Shown: positions 21,401-30,156 of the stretch, in pieces | Numbering within the stretch: the first letter of the stretch is position 1 | Layout: each line of letters starts with the position of its first letter | Source of the DNA: Microcaldota archaeon | Lineage (GTDB): Archaea; Micrarchaeota; Micrarchaeia; Micrarchaeales; Micrarchaeaceae | Assembly: GCA_021807115.1 (NCBI GenBank) | Contig: JAKAPJ010000010.1 | Location: forward strand, 1 to 40,783 | Length of the DNA: 40,783 nt | Direction: 5' to 3' | The notes under the pieces: model-generated | Told to the model about the DNA's origin: nothing | What the model saw: the letters and a program-made list of their open reading frames with translations, nothing else | The model's database searches: none | Program-made: the position numbers and the translations under genes

Positions 21401-23118
21401 AGGGGAACAAAGCCAGGATAACCAAGCATTACAGGAGCGTGAAGAATGGCGCGGGCAATTTGAGCATAGATGGACTTGCCGTTGCCTTGGATTTTGTCAG
21501 CGCCAAAATGCCAAGTCTGGGCTTTACTGCGGAACAGAGAATGGAAGCCTTGGACAAGCTACTGCAGTTTGCCGCAATAAGTCAGAATCTGTCTAGTGAT
21601 GCATTCCACAGAGTGAGCGGCGTGTTTTACAGGAGGGATTTGAGCGACGATGAATTGAGAAATAGATACCCTGAGATAATGGAGTATGTGGACAGGCATG
21701 TTGGATATGCCGCAGGGCATCCGGAGTTCAAAGCCGCGCTCTCAAAAGATAAGGTTATGGATCTGTTGCGGGAGTATTTGGGAACAGAGGAACCAAACAT
21801 ACAGACCGTGAAGGTAGAGAAGCAGCAGGTCAAGAAGGGCAAGGACGCGGTAATAAGGGAGAAGTACGAGAGTTTGTTCATGTCAGACCTTAGCAGGACA
21901 GTGGAGCGCTCGAGGTACGAGGCCTTGATGGACGCGCTGTCGGTACACAGGCACATACTGGCAAGGATACTTGACGAGGACAACCCAAAAGCCGCATACG
22001 AGGTGCCAGACATGATGAAACCTGCAATAGAGGGATACACTCGACTTGAGGCTAACAGGGGTGTGATGAGGGACATGCTTGCGAAATACTACACCGATGG
22101 ACCGGAGAAGACCCAAAAGTGGCTTATGGGCCTGAATGGGAACACAAGTGTAATTGCTGAGATGATGGCAAGGGGCACGGACGTTGATGCGATGCAGACC
22201 TTCCATGTGTCGTATGACTCGGTGGCGGCGCAGAAACTCTCTAGGAAATGGGCAGAGAGAAGCGAACAGATATTCCAGGGCATAAAGGAGGAGCTTGCGA
22301 GGCTGGGCATAGGAGACATAAGCGCGCTCGGGGTGGACGGGGGCGGTTCCATCTCCGAGACTGCAGAGGCAGTAGCCAAGAAGCTCAGGGAAATGGCAGC
22401 GGAGGGGAAACTGACGAAAGATGCCAAAAGGGTAGTGGATGGCATAACCAACGACGCCAACGCACTGAAGAGCTTCGTGGGGCAGATGCAGTTGGCCGGT
22501 GAGGCGCACAGGATAGAGTTCGCCGTGCCGCAGGATCCAATGAAGAGGATACAGATGGGTGTGGGTTTTGAATCCTGCCTGGACATAGTGAACGGGTCGA
22601 ACAATTACGGTGCAGTAGCGAGGACCGTAGATGCAAACAACATTGTGATTTTCGCCTCGGAGGGCGACGACGAGGAAAGAGTGATAGGCAGAGTATCCCT
22701 CTTCGAGACCGACAAGGGCTTGATGGTGAACTCCAAATTCTACGAGAACACCACCTATGACCTGTTCAACCCTGGCGGCGGGTGGATAAATGCATTGGTA
22801 GAACTTGCCGCACGCTCCGGCAGGGAACTAATAGTACCTACACGCTTCATAAAGAGTCCGGAAGCAATAAAAACACTTGATGCGTACGGCTTCAAGAAAG
22901 AGAACATTGAAGTGAAAGTAAGCAGGGCGCAATGCACTAGCGTATATTCGGACCTGGGCTCGCAGGACCTTGCAGACACAGAAAGATACGGGTATGAGGT
23001 GGAAGCCTATGTACTTGGCACAAAGAAAGCTAGGGAAGCATCGGTAGGCGCCGCAAATGTGCAGGAAGCAGCCGAAGGTGCGTCGGGAAGCATCCGTCCT
23101 GTCGGTCTTAGGACCTGA
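18439..23118 (+). CDS. Giant (1559 aa) repeat protein, predicted alpha-solenoid, with a distinct C-terminal domain
   Basis: Many imperfect repeats of about 33-36 aa with the phrase LTSDxVLxF...LGxxxAxxYFxAI...; start codon uncertain. Confidence 0.85.
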   Translation: MHKYLANLSTITGKWVAMPEWNIIDHVGPRRIRQKLDCDNETADVIFSYIKAQSRQGKESLHDAWRRIHGVLYTMRRQEDTIGKIYTALKIEGCAEGLLDKATLGFVRDLGEERGSYLDAIIATRGAKALTGEKVIAFAYDGMYQRTIGQYFRTVASTGNVAAMTSDTMLGFLKKLNAATPDDYKMGGTHGGTKGEAAMKYLEVLHDAAMPGTLLERRVMDQAELICRLGARSEWYFRAILATNRVDALTSGGSALGTVASVGSETAGLLLKSIADTKDIGALTDRRMQDFIGWLGSAENRKEYLYAVSRVGGDGSLTSDRVIEFAKAVGGANAASYFATISNIGDFNILTSDAVLSNAGFFGSVGPHGAAKLFTALKAKSNQDILLAPAVRELAYALGEAFGDCVETLNAKGMMRLLDDSSLTNALRTVAGLDNGVANGAVAAYTKAIVSAVCRGGASDTLKGSGFLSLISSIEQHQVRMKILDAVSDGAALSTVMDASLASAAGFINRLEPEVGDRYLDAVIKTAQLQKLSGEDARSFILSLSTANRLQYLDDIIAANGSDVLLDSTTMASLSKLSGMGDEVLGRYLKVAGMRNRSALLSAPVLAMITEHMTPESATQYLGVLAKTKSPETILSPEFAAFFSSLKPEIASIYATLLREEHEYHMRYYAKTNKDAVMKFVLVEGGVMGTSGFMNEIGPRGAEAFLRLITYANHTTKETPKIIGKKVLDFALSIGGNIAAEYFNALKDATTNDDGVTNTYAWARLTNPAVLGNSDFIKSLGTNGARKYFDAAAKMKKTEMMANGKIMDSARALGEYADLYFTAMPKLEYWDTLTSDKTLSAMPLVGQVGARDAILAYLETLMEKGNVDTLTSEEVIGAVRRLGGAGAETIKAYLARYTAVENRSELLDPALLDYLRHLGHARSAEAAELVSTLIDDKKVLQFVNGLLRKEGERIKLLDDRALELFKYYGMLHQAGVDAENETVYMVRKGNKARITKHYRSVKNGAGNLSIDGLAVALDFVSAKMPSLGFTAEQRMEALDKLLQFAAISQNLSSDAFHRVSGVFYRRDLSDDELRNRYPEIMEYVDRHVGYAAGHPEFKAALSKDKVMDLLREYLGTEEPNIQTVKVEKQQVKKGKDAVIREKYESLFMSDLSRTVERSRYEALMDALSVHRHILARILDEDNPKAAYEVPDMMKPAIEGYTRLEANRGVMRDMLAKYYTDGPEKTQKWLMGLNGNTSVIAEMMARGTDVDAMQTFHVSYDSVAAQKLSRKWAERSEQIFQGIKEELARLGIGDISALGVDGGGSISETAEAVAKKLREMAAEGKLTKDAKRVVDGITNDANALKSFVGQMQLAGEAHRIEFAVPQDPMKRIQMGVGFESCLDIVNGSNNYGAVARTVDANNIVIFASEGDDEERVIGRVSLFETDKGLMVNSKFYENTTYDLFNPGGGWINALVELAARSGRELIVPTRFIKSPEAIKTLDAYGFKKENIEVKVSRAQCTSVYSDLGSQDLADTERYGYEVEAYVLGTKKAREASVGAANVQEAAEGASGSIRPVGLRT

Positions 23119-23210
23119 AATTGAAATTACTAGCATCTCTAGCAAACATGTGCCTGCTCAATGCACTGGTGCCGCATCTTAGGTTTTGCGTGTTGCAAAG
23201 GAGTCCGCAC

Positions 23211-24209
23211 TTATTTGCCGAGGATTGCTGACGATACCCAGGCAGCTATTCCGCCGCCCTTGCCGTCTGCATGCTTTTCCTCGCCAGAAGGAGCGGCGAC
23301 ATGAACCGATGATTCCTCAAATATTCCCCGCACTATTGACGCTGCAGTCCTTATCGCAGCCATATCCTGCCGTATTATTTCCGCGATTTTGGGCCTATTT
23401 AGCATGTCACGTATGGATCGAGCCGGATCAAACCCGTTGTGCGCGAGAACTGCAAGTGCAAGCATGCCGCCTATCGCGTGCTTCCTGTCGCCTTTCACGC
23501 CGCCGTTGCGCAAATACGCACGCTGGCGTATGTCTTCGATTACGGACATGTTTGGATCTGCCATCTCGAAGACCGCTATGACTGCCTTCATCGCTTCCAC
23601 GCCTCTGTTTTTCTTGTGAAAAGCGTAGTCAGTTATAAGGGAATCCTCTATTTCGGATTTGCGGCGAACCGTATCCCATCCGGTTCTTGTTACATAGGAT
23701 GCGGCAAAAAGCATAGCGCATCCCTCAGAAGCCCAGCTGTTGAACAACTTGGTGGACTTTTTGGCGCCATTTCTGCCGCTGGCGGCAGGAGGTGCCTGTT
23801 CTGCACCATGCTGACCGTACTCAACGGCGTACATGTGCTGTAGTGCGTGTGCGTACTCATGTGCGAGCAGCCTATCGCTGAAGCGCTTTCGGGACATTTC
23901 AAGAGCGAAGTTAACCTTCTCCGCTTCGATGTTGTTCATGTCAAGTATTGCAACAATACCATCCTGGACGAGCTCCCCCCTCACATTGCCTATCTTCACA
24001 GTTATTGCGCCATCGCGCCAGAAGCCGGCCTTGGTCTTGTAGCGTGGATCTTCCCTTACAAGGCTCCTTTCAGTCCTGAGCTTAAGCGGAGGGAATTGGT
24101 ATGCATAGCCCATGCTTGCCGAGTATGCCTCTATTCTTGCCGCGGCTGCGGCGATGCTTGCCGCGTCCTTCATGCGCATTTCCCTGCTCGACGTGATTGG
24201 CATGACCAT
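23211..24209 (-). CDS. Putative zinc metalloprotease (HExxH), 332 aa
   Basis: LLAHEYAHALQHMYAVEYGQHGAEQ contains HEYAH with a helical context. Confidence 0.65.
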   Translation of the reverse strand: MVMPITSSREMRMKDAASIAAAAARIEAYSASMGYAYQFPPLKLRTERSLVREDPRYKTKAGFWRDGAITVKIGNVRGELVQDGIVAILDMNNIEAEKVNFALEMSRKRFSDRLLAHEYAHALQHMYAVEYGQHGAEQAPPAASGRNGAKKSTKLFNSWASEGCAMLFAASYVTRTGWDTVRRKSEIEDSLITDYAFHKKNRGVEAMKAVIAVFEMADPNMSVIEDIRQRAYLRNGGVKGDRKHAIGGMLALAVLAHNGFDPARSIRDMLNRPKIAEIIRQDMAAIRTAASIVRGIFEESSVHVAAPSGEEKHADGKGGGIAAWVSSAILGK

Positions 24210-24215
24210 AAAGAT

Positions 24216-24878
24216 TCAACCATTTTCTGGCCAAGAATGCGCATCTGCCATCTCCTCCTTGGCCCGGTTCTTCTCGTGCTTTTCCTTCAGCTTCTGCCTC
24301 TCCCAGTGCTTGTTGTCTTCATCCCTGAATATCCTGCGCAAAAGGAACGTAAGCGCCAATGCGCCTCCTGCGATTGCGCCTGCGGCTGCAAGACCCCATT
24401 CTGTCGCAAGGTTGGTGTTCTGCAGATACGGCGTTACCACCGCCACACCGTTTGATATGCTGTCGACATGCACTCTTATCCCGTCATTGCACGGGTTGTT
24501 TGTGCCTGTAGAGCTGAACCATCCGCCAGACACTGTACTGAAGAGCGACTTTAGGGGGGTGTTGCCGTCACCGGCATTCTGTTGGAGCAGTTCGAAGTTG
24601 TTCTGGCCCTGGTATGTTATGCTACATGTGCCGTTGTCTACGTTATGTGAATTTCCCTGTGTTATGGTAATGTTGTTCTGGGGCAGCCATTGGTTCAGTG
24701 CATCGTTTGTCTTTGTTATGGCTAACCATCCAAGCGCAAGCAGTGAAGAGGGTACAAAAAACGCTGCGGCCTTCACGGTGTACTCTGCCGCAGTCCTAAG
24801 ATACCCCTTGAGCGTACGCGTCCCTACATCATCGTCCTGCAGCTGTGGTGCATGGGCAACTTCCTTCTCGCTTTTCAT
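24216..24878 (-). CDS. Two-TM membrane protein, hypothetical
   Basis: TM1 AAAFFVPSSLLALGWLAI, extracytoplasmic N/C-containing loop, TM2 LAAAGAIAGGALALTFLL, charged C-tail; start set at MKSEKEV; 6 nt upstream of the metalloprotease. Confidence 0.7.
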   Translation of the reverse strand: MKSEKEVAHAPQLQDDDVGTRTLKGYLRTAAEYTVKAAAFFVPSSLLALGWLAITKTNDALNQWLPQNNITITQGNSHNVDNGTCSITYQGQNNFELLQQNAGDGNTPLKSLFSTVSGGWFSSTGTNNPCNDGIRVHVDSISNGVAVVTPYLQNTNLATEWGLAAAGAIAGGALALTFLLRRIFRDEDNKHWERQKLKEKHEKNRAKEEMADAHSWPENG

Positions 24879-25071
24879 ACTCAACACGTCTGTTATAGGA
24901 AGAGCAGTTTTGTGATATTTAAAATGAGCGAAAAGGCACATATTGCCCGTAAGATTTTACGATTTCGAGACTGCTTGTGGACGCACACAAAACTCGTAAC
25001 GCAGATGAGGCTAATAGATATCTTTAAATATTATAGAGAGTTGATAGCTACCGCTACTTAACGGTGAATGA

Positions 25072-25815
25072 ATGGTAACTACACCACACAGACATGAGTA
25101 CAAAGTTAAGGTAAAGGACATATTGGCTGGGGCTACGATTGACCAGATGCGCCAGTGCAATGAGGGCGGGGCACACCCTACTACGATAGTAAAGGTAGGA
25201 AGGGGCGACGATACGGAGAAACTCGCCGAGCGGTCTAAGACAGTACCGAGCCCGGAGATGGCGGCGCGGTGCGGCCCTGAAGCTTATGTGCTTAAGTATT
25301 ACCACAGGATACCTGCAAAGATGACATTCACAAGCACACCCGACTCCCCCGTGCAGTTCGACATGAAGGTGTATGTACGCAGCAAGTACGATACCAGGGG
25401 TCACGTGAAACTGACGCTCAAGAACGAAGATGGCAGCACAATGACTACAGTGAGGGTGCATTCCGTTCCGGGAGACGAGGCGTGCAAGTCAGTAAACAAG
25501 CTTTCGCGCTCGTTGGAAGCGGCCGGAGTCACTGGTCCCGAGATAAAAGGCATAATGCTTGATGCCTTGAGTAGGGCGAAGGGCCAGCTGGAGAAGCGCA
25601 AGATTGATGCAATGGATGGCGAACCCAGGACATATACAGGCAGGGGCATAAGAGTAAACTACAGGCTGGAGCAAGCCGACGTGGCAGCCATTGCGGCCAC
25701 AATAGACAGGTCTATTGCTGCAGTCAACAGCATAACTGAAGCAGTAACCGGTGCGGACGTTAACATTAGGAAGGTAACTGCGAACGTCAGGGTCCTGGTG
25801 AAAAAGCCGCTATAA
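25072..25815 (+). CDS. Hypothetical protein (247 aa)
   Basis: Full-length ORF with upstream TATA-like AT-rich region and a downstream hairpin terminator. Confidence 0.75.
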   Translation: MVTTPHRHEYKVKVKDILAGATIDQMRQCNEGGAHPTTIVKVGRGDDTEKLAERSKTVPSPEMAARCGPEAYVLKYYHRIPAKMTFTSTPDSPVQFDMKVYVRSKYDTRGHVKLTLKNEDGSTMTTVRVHSVPGDEACKSVNKLSRSLEAAGVTGPEIKGIMLDALSRAKGQLEKRKIDAMDGEPRTYTGRGIRVNYRLEQADVAAIAATIDRSIAAVNSITEAVTGADVNIRKVTANVRVLVKKPL

Positions 25816-25824
25816 GCCGCCGCA

Positions 25825-25857
25825 GCCGGTAGCGATACCGGCATTTTTATTTTTATA
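25825..25857 (+). terminator. Hairpin gccggta-GCGA-taccggc followed by a T-rich tract
   Basis: Perfect 7-bp stem, GNRA loop, then atttttattttta. Confidence 0.75.
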
Positions 25858-25943
25858 CCTTAAGCTTGATCTTCTTTTTCAAGTTTCTTTTTTCCTAGCC
25901 ACCTTTAGGTAGGCAGTCCACAGGCACGCCCGATTGGCGAAAA

Positions 25944-27326
25944 TCATGGCACCGCATCGGCCGTCTCGCTCTCCGATATAACGTCATCGCGCATGATGCC
26001 GACTGCCGTCCCTGCCCTGGTAAATACCAAGTACGACGCGAGCGCGACCGCGAACGAGACGAAATAGCTCACATCCGCACCACCGAGCATGGTTGCCAGC
26101 GCACCTTCGTACTGGATCCCGTACGAAGTCAGGTTCATGAAAGGCACCGATACTGCCAGGCCAATTACATAGGAGGCTATCGGGCCCCACAACACGTCCC
26201 TGTTTCTTTCCACTCCGCGGGTTATGTGATTGACAAAGAACGCACCGACCATTATCCCTATCCACGGGGTTATCCAATAGTCCAGCGTAAGCAAGAAGTT
26301 CTGGTAGAACAGCGCGAAGTCGCCAGCGCCGAGCAGCGCAAGCGCGAAGCCAACCGCCCCTGCCGCGGCCACCGCATGCCATCTCTTAATTCTCCCGTAC
26401 ACTATCTGCGCAGACAGGGAGTTGGTATATAGGTTGAGGGAATTGGCAGTTATGGACCCTAGTATTATGGCGCCAAGGGCCAGCATGGAGTATGGTCCGG
26501 CTGCCTGCGCCAGCGCCGCTATGGGGTTTATCGCAGAGGAGCCTACGCTTATGTACACCAGGGTGCCTATGAGCTCCACGCCCGTGCATGCTATGGCGCC
26601 CGCGGCCATGGCGTACAGCGCTATCCTCAGCGGACTTGTGCCCTCTGGGAGGTACCTGGAGTAATCGCTGGCGTATGGGGACCAGCTCATGAGGTAGGAG
26701 AATACGGCGGCCACCACAAGGGCAAACATGGAGGCGGTTGGCGAAGATGAGGCCTGGTATGCACCGAGGTTGCCAAGTGCGCCTTCATATGCAAGTATGC
26801 CCACCGCAATGAACATCAAACACAGCGCGGCAGCCATCAAGATCTCGAACTTGTGTATCATGTCGTGACCGTAGACCGCAAGGATTGACTGCACAAGGAC
26901 GAGAATGAGCGCCCCGGCATAGAAAGGCAGGCCGAGCGCAAGCTGGAGCGCATATCCCCCGAGGACTATGTTTACGGTGAACCATCCTACAGTGCTTATC
27001 CAGTTAGCCACTGCAAATGGCGCATTTCCCTTCCTGCCGAAATACGCCCTTGATATCATCATCTGGGGGTAGCCGAACTTCGGCCCCATTGCGGCCATCA
27101 GCCCCAGAAGCAGGCCGCCTAGTATGTTGCCGACCAGGACGGCCAGGACTATGTAGTTCAGAGGCAGGCCGTAAAGTATTGTCCCAAGAGCATAGTCAGC
27201 TATGGTCAGGTTTGCTGCAAGCCACAGCGTGAACGTTATGAAAGGCCTGCCGTGCCTGTGCTTTTTGTCGACGTGTTCTATCCCAAGTTCCTCAATAGGC
27301 ATTGAATCACCCATTTTAATCGTCAT
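25944..27326 (-). CDS. NCS1-family nucleobase/cation symporter (cytosine permease-like)
   Basis: 12-TM profile; NILGGLLLGLMAAMGPKFGYPQMMISRAYFGRKGN, SYLMSWSPYASDYSRYLPEGTSP, LDYWITPWIGIM motifs. Confidence 0.9.
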   Translation of the reverse strand: MTIKMGDSMPIEELGIEHVDKKHRHGRPFITFTLWLAANLTIADYALGTILYGLPLNYIVLAVLVGNILGGLLLGLMAAMGPKFGYPQMMISRAYFGRKGNAPFAVANWISTVGWFTVNIVLGGYALQLALGLPFYAGALILVLVQSILAVYGHDMIHKFEILMAAALCLMFIAVGILAYEGALGNLGAYQASSSPTASMFALVVAAVFSYLMSWSPYASDYSRYLPEGTSPLRIALYAMAAGAIACTGVELIGTLVYISVGSSAINPIAALAQAAGPYSMLALGAIILGSITANSLNLYTNSLSAQIVYGRIKRWHAVAAAGAVGFALALLGAGDFALFYQNFLLTLDYWITPWIGIMVGAFFVNHITRGVERNRDVLWGPIASYVIGLAVSVPFMNLTSYGIQYEGALATMLGGADVSYFVSFAVALASYLVFTRAGTAVGIMRDDVISESETADAVP

Positions 27327-28783
27327 GCATGTTCAGTCTGGCGCGACAGCACCCTTTCCGGAGGCGCCTGCCGCGACCTGAGCAGCGCCTCAGCCTTCCG
27401 CCTTTCGGATAAAAAACCGTTAGCTCGGCTGCGTATCTCATCGAGGGAGTATTCTTGCAGGATTTTGCCATAGCGAAACACCTCGACCAGCTGGTCTGCC
27501 CCATCGTGTGACATGGAGACAGTTTCAAATGACCCATCCGTCCTGAGCACGAGCTTGAGCCGGCCCGCCTTGGAGTTCTTTCCAGGGTCTGTGACGGGTT
27601 GCTTGAACACGTCTCGCTCCTGCCCGTCCACGGTGACGCTTGAGCACTTGAACGCGAATTTCTGGGTGTCCCTGTGGAGCTTCTGCAGCAATGCGCCGCC
27701 CATTCCGAACGCTACGTTGTCCGCAGACCAACCAGCAGCCTCAAGCGCAGACATTACCCTTTCGGCTGACTCGTAATCCACTCCGTCGCCCTGTATCACG
27801 CGTATCTGGGATGGCAGCACCAAGTACCCCTTGTCGTTCCTGCTTGTACCGAACTTGGCCCCCAGTATGTTCAGCACCTCTACCACGACCTTCTCAGGGT
27901 TGCCGGAGTCTGGACGCACCACCACTGTGCCATCGCGACCTGCCACTTTTTCCTTGAGCTTGTCGCCCCATATCTCGCCGCATGCCTTGAATATGTCGTA
28001 GGAATCCGATACGACTGCTACAGCGCCCTTTGGGAACTGCTTGAGCATGTTCTCCATGGCCAACGCCTCCCCCTGGCGCCCCCATGAGGTTATGGTGGAA
28101 TGCTCAGCGGCAGGTATGGAGAACCCGGCCATGTCCGCGCCGTAGTACTGCCTGAGCAGAAGCAGGCCCACAATCGTATCAGTACCCATGAAGCTTACTA
28201 GGTGCGCCGCGCCCCCTATAGCTGCAGATTCCACTGAAGATACGCCCCTGAAGCCGAAGTCGTGGAGCTTGAAATCCACAAGACCGGGATCCCCGGTCCT
28301 GTCCAGGTAGTCCATAATCTGCCTCTTCATGTTCATCGACAGTGTGGCCACGGTTGTGGGATACCACACCTGCACCAGCAGCGTCTCGAGGTAGTTCGTA
28401 AGCCAGAAGCACTTAGGGTCCGTGTTCTCTATTGTCATCAGGACGTTGTGCGTAGGGACCACCGACCCCTCCGGGACCGCCTTTATGCTGATTGGCAGTC
28501 TGCCGCCATGCTCCCGTAGTATGTACTCCCACCCCTCCCTGTTGAAGAGGGATTTGTTGCCTAGGTGCTTCTCCACTATCATTTCCGCGGTGTCTATCGT
28601 CTCCTGGGTAACTACCACACCCTCAAGGTGCTTCTTTAGCATGTACTGCAGCCCGAAGAAAAGGACCTCTGGGTACTTGCCACCGCGTGACTCAAAGTAC
28701 GAGTAGACCTTTTCGGTGCCGGGCGGGTACTGTCTCCAGTGTGTAACCTTGTAGCTGTCGGTAAGCAGGAGTATGTTATCCAT
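27323..28783 (-). CDS. nadV: Nicotinamide phosphoribosyltransferase
   Basis: LLTDSYKVTHWRQYPPGTEKVYSYFESRGG, FHDFGFRG-type HDFGFRGVSS, GAAHLVSFMGTDT, PAAEHSTITSWG, VVRPDSGNP, GDGVDYES; start at MDNILLL assumed (track ORF starts at 28831). Confidence 0.95.
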   Translation of the reverse strand: MDNILLLTDSYKVTHWRQYPPGTEKVYSYFESRGGKYPEVLFFGLQYMLKKHLEGVVVTQETIDTAEMIVEKHLGNKSLFNREGWEYILREHGGRLPISIKAVPEGSVVPTHNVLMTIENTDPKCFWLTNYLETLLVQVWYPTTVATLSMNMKRQIMDYLDRTGDPGLVDFKLHDFGFRGVSSVESAAIGGAAHLVSFMGTDTIVGLLLLRQYYGADMAGFSIPAAEHSTITSWGRQGEALAMENMLKQFPKGAVAVVSDSYDIFKACGEIWGDKLKEKVAGRDGTVVVRPDSGNPEKVVVEVLNILGAKFGTSRNDKGYLVLPSQIRVIQGDGVDYESAERVMSALEAAGWSADNVAFGMGGALLQKLHRDTQKFAFKCSSVTVDGQERDVFKQPVTDPGKNSKAGRLKLVLRTDGSFETVSMSHDGADQLVEVFRYGKILQEYSLDEIRSRANGFLSERRKAEALLRSRQAPPERVLSRQTEHA

Positions 28784-28848
28784 ATCACCGCTCCGCCCGG
28801 GTGCAGTGTGAACCTCGCTATCTCCTGCCATGGAAGTACCGATACGGA

Positions 28849-28911
28849 ATATTGATGGCGGATGTATATATGCAATATGGATAAAGTATATATATTGGTG
28901 ATATACAATAT
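28849..28911. promoter_or_regulatory. Divergent NAMPT/regulator promoter with two ATATTG...CAATAT inverted repeats
   Basis: ATATTG at 28849-28854 and 28892-28897; CAATAT at 28873-28878 and 28906-28911; TATA-like sequence between. Confidence 0.5.
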
Positions 28912-29811
28912 ATGTATATGGAAAAGCATATCTTCAAGTTCGGCGCAAGCAGCCTTGCCATCATAGTGCCGAAAAAATGGGCAGACAAGCACGGCCTTGG
29001 GCCGTCCAGCGCAATCAATGTCACCGAGGGTAACAGGGGGGAGCTTGTGATGTCACCAGAGGAGACGAGGATTAGGGATGTGGAGAGGGGCATCAGCAGG
29101 GGGCTGAACCCTGAACTGCTTGGCAGGTGGGTGGGGCTGCACTACATGTACGGCACGCGCAAGCTGCGGCTGTATTCAAAGGAGGGGCTCACCCAAGCGC
29201 AGCTGGACTCCGTGGAGAGGAAGCTCAACGACGAATGCATAGGCTTTGAGGTGACCAGCCAGTCCAACACGGACCTTGTCATAGAGGACTTCACCAACAT
29301 AAAGGAGATAGACATAGGCAAGGTCGTATCGAGGATACGGTTCCTCATAGACCAGGAGTTCAAGGAGATTGAGGAGGGCGATCCGCGAACTGTCGGGAAG
29401 ATAGAGAAGAGGGTGAATAGGTTCTACATGCTTGGCATCAGGTACGTGAACATGATACAGCCCAGGGAGTATGCCAGGTACCTGGGAATGCTGACCATGC
29501 TAGAACTGGTGTCCGACAACATAGACGTGCTCAGCACTACACCACTAGTGAGGAGCAGGGGCCTAGTGGACACGCTGCACAGACAGTTTGGCAGGTGCTT
29601 CGCCGCATTTGACGGGGACGAAAGGGCGATAGAGGAGGTGGCGGGGCTGAGGGCTGCAGCCGTAAGTAGAATCGGCAGGGAGAGGGCCGACAAACTGCAC
29701 AGGCACCTGCTTATGGAGATAACCGACAGCATAGCCAAGATATCTGAATACGGGTTCAACGCGGAGAGGCAGGGGGTGGGTACCGCTGCGGAGGGCGGCG
29801 GACAAGGTTAG
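28912..29811 (+). CDS. SpoVT/AbrB-domain plus PhoU-like transcriptional regulator
   Basis: N-terminal HIFKFGASSLAIIVPKKWADKHGLGPSSAINVTEGNRGELVM (AbrB swapped-hairpin), followed by a PhoU-like helical region. Confidence 0.85.
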   Translation: MYMEKHIFKFGASSLAIIVPKKWADKHGLGPSSAINVTEGNRGELVMSPEETRIRDVERGISRGLNPELLGRWVGLHYMYGTRKLRLYSKEGLTQAQLDSVERKLNDECIGFEVTSQSNTDLVIEDFTNIKEIDIGKVVSRIRFLIDQEFKEIEEGDPRTVGKIEKRVNRFYMLGIRYVNMIQPREYARYLGMLTMLELVSDNIDVLSTTPLVRSRGLVDTLHRQFGRCFAAFDGDERAIEEVAGLRAAAVSRIGRERADKLHRHLLMEITDSIAKISEYGFNAERQGVGTAAEGGGQG

Positions 29812-29854
29812 GTATAAATATATTCAATGGGGATATATTAGCAAGGGCAAGGGG

Positions 29855-30154
29855 GTGATGCGCATGGTTGAGAACGAGAAGAAGGCTGTTGTGAAAAAGC
29901 CTGCTGAGAAGTCCGAGACCGACATTACCGACGTCAGGAACTCGTTGTTCATGGTAGGCGCGGCAGACACCTTCGGGAGGGTCACGGTGGGCAGATCCCT
30001 GCTCGCGGCGCTGGCCGGAGGCATTAAGGAGTCAGCAGATTACGCAGGCATTGGTGCGGCATCGTCCATGTATCTTGCGCCAGTGGCTGAAAAACCCGAG
30101 AGGCTCAAGACACTCGCGGAACTGATCGCAGAGGAAAGCAGCGAGGGCAAGTAG
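29855..30154 (+). CDS. Hypothetical protein (99 aa)
   Basis: ORF with purine-rich gggggtg upstream and TATA-like ggtataaatata at about 29810-29822. Confidence 0.6.
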   Translation: MMRMVENEKKAVVKKPAEKSETDITDVRNSLFMVGAADTFGRVTVGRSLLAALAGGIKESADYAGIGAASSMYLAPVAEKPERLKTLAELIAEESSEGK

Positions 30155-30156
30155 CG

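Noticed and set aside
19584-22604. Long minus-strand ORFs inside the 1559-aa gene (19584..20405, 20442..20999, 22089..22604)
   Set aside because: Antisense shadow frames; S/A-rich with no promoter or motif, while the plus frame has clear protein repeats.
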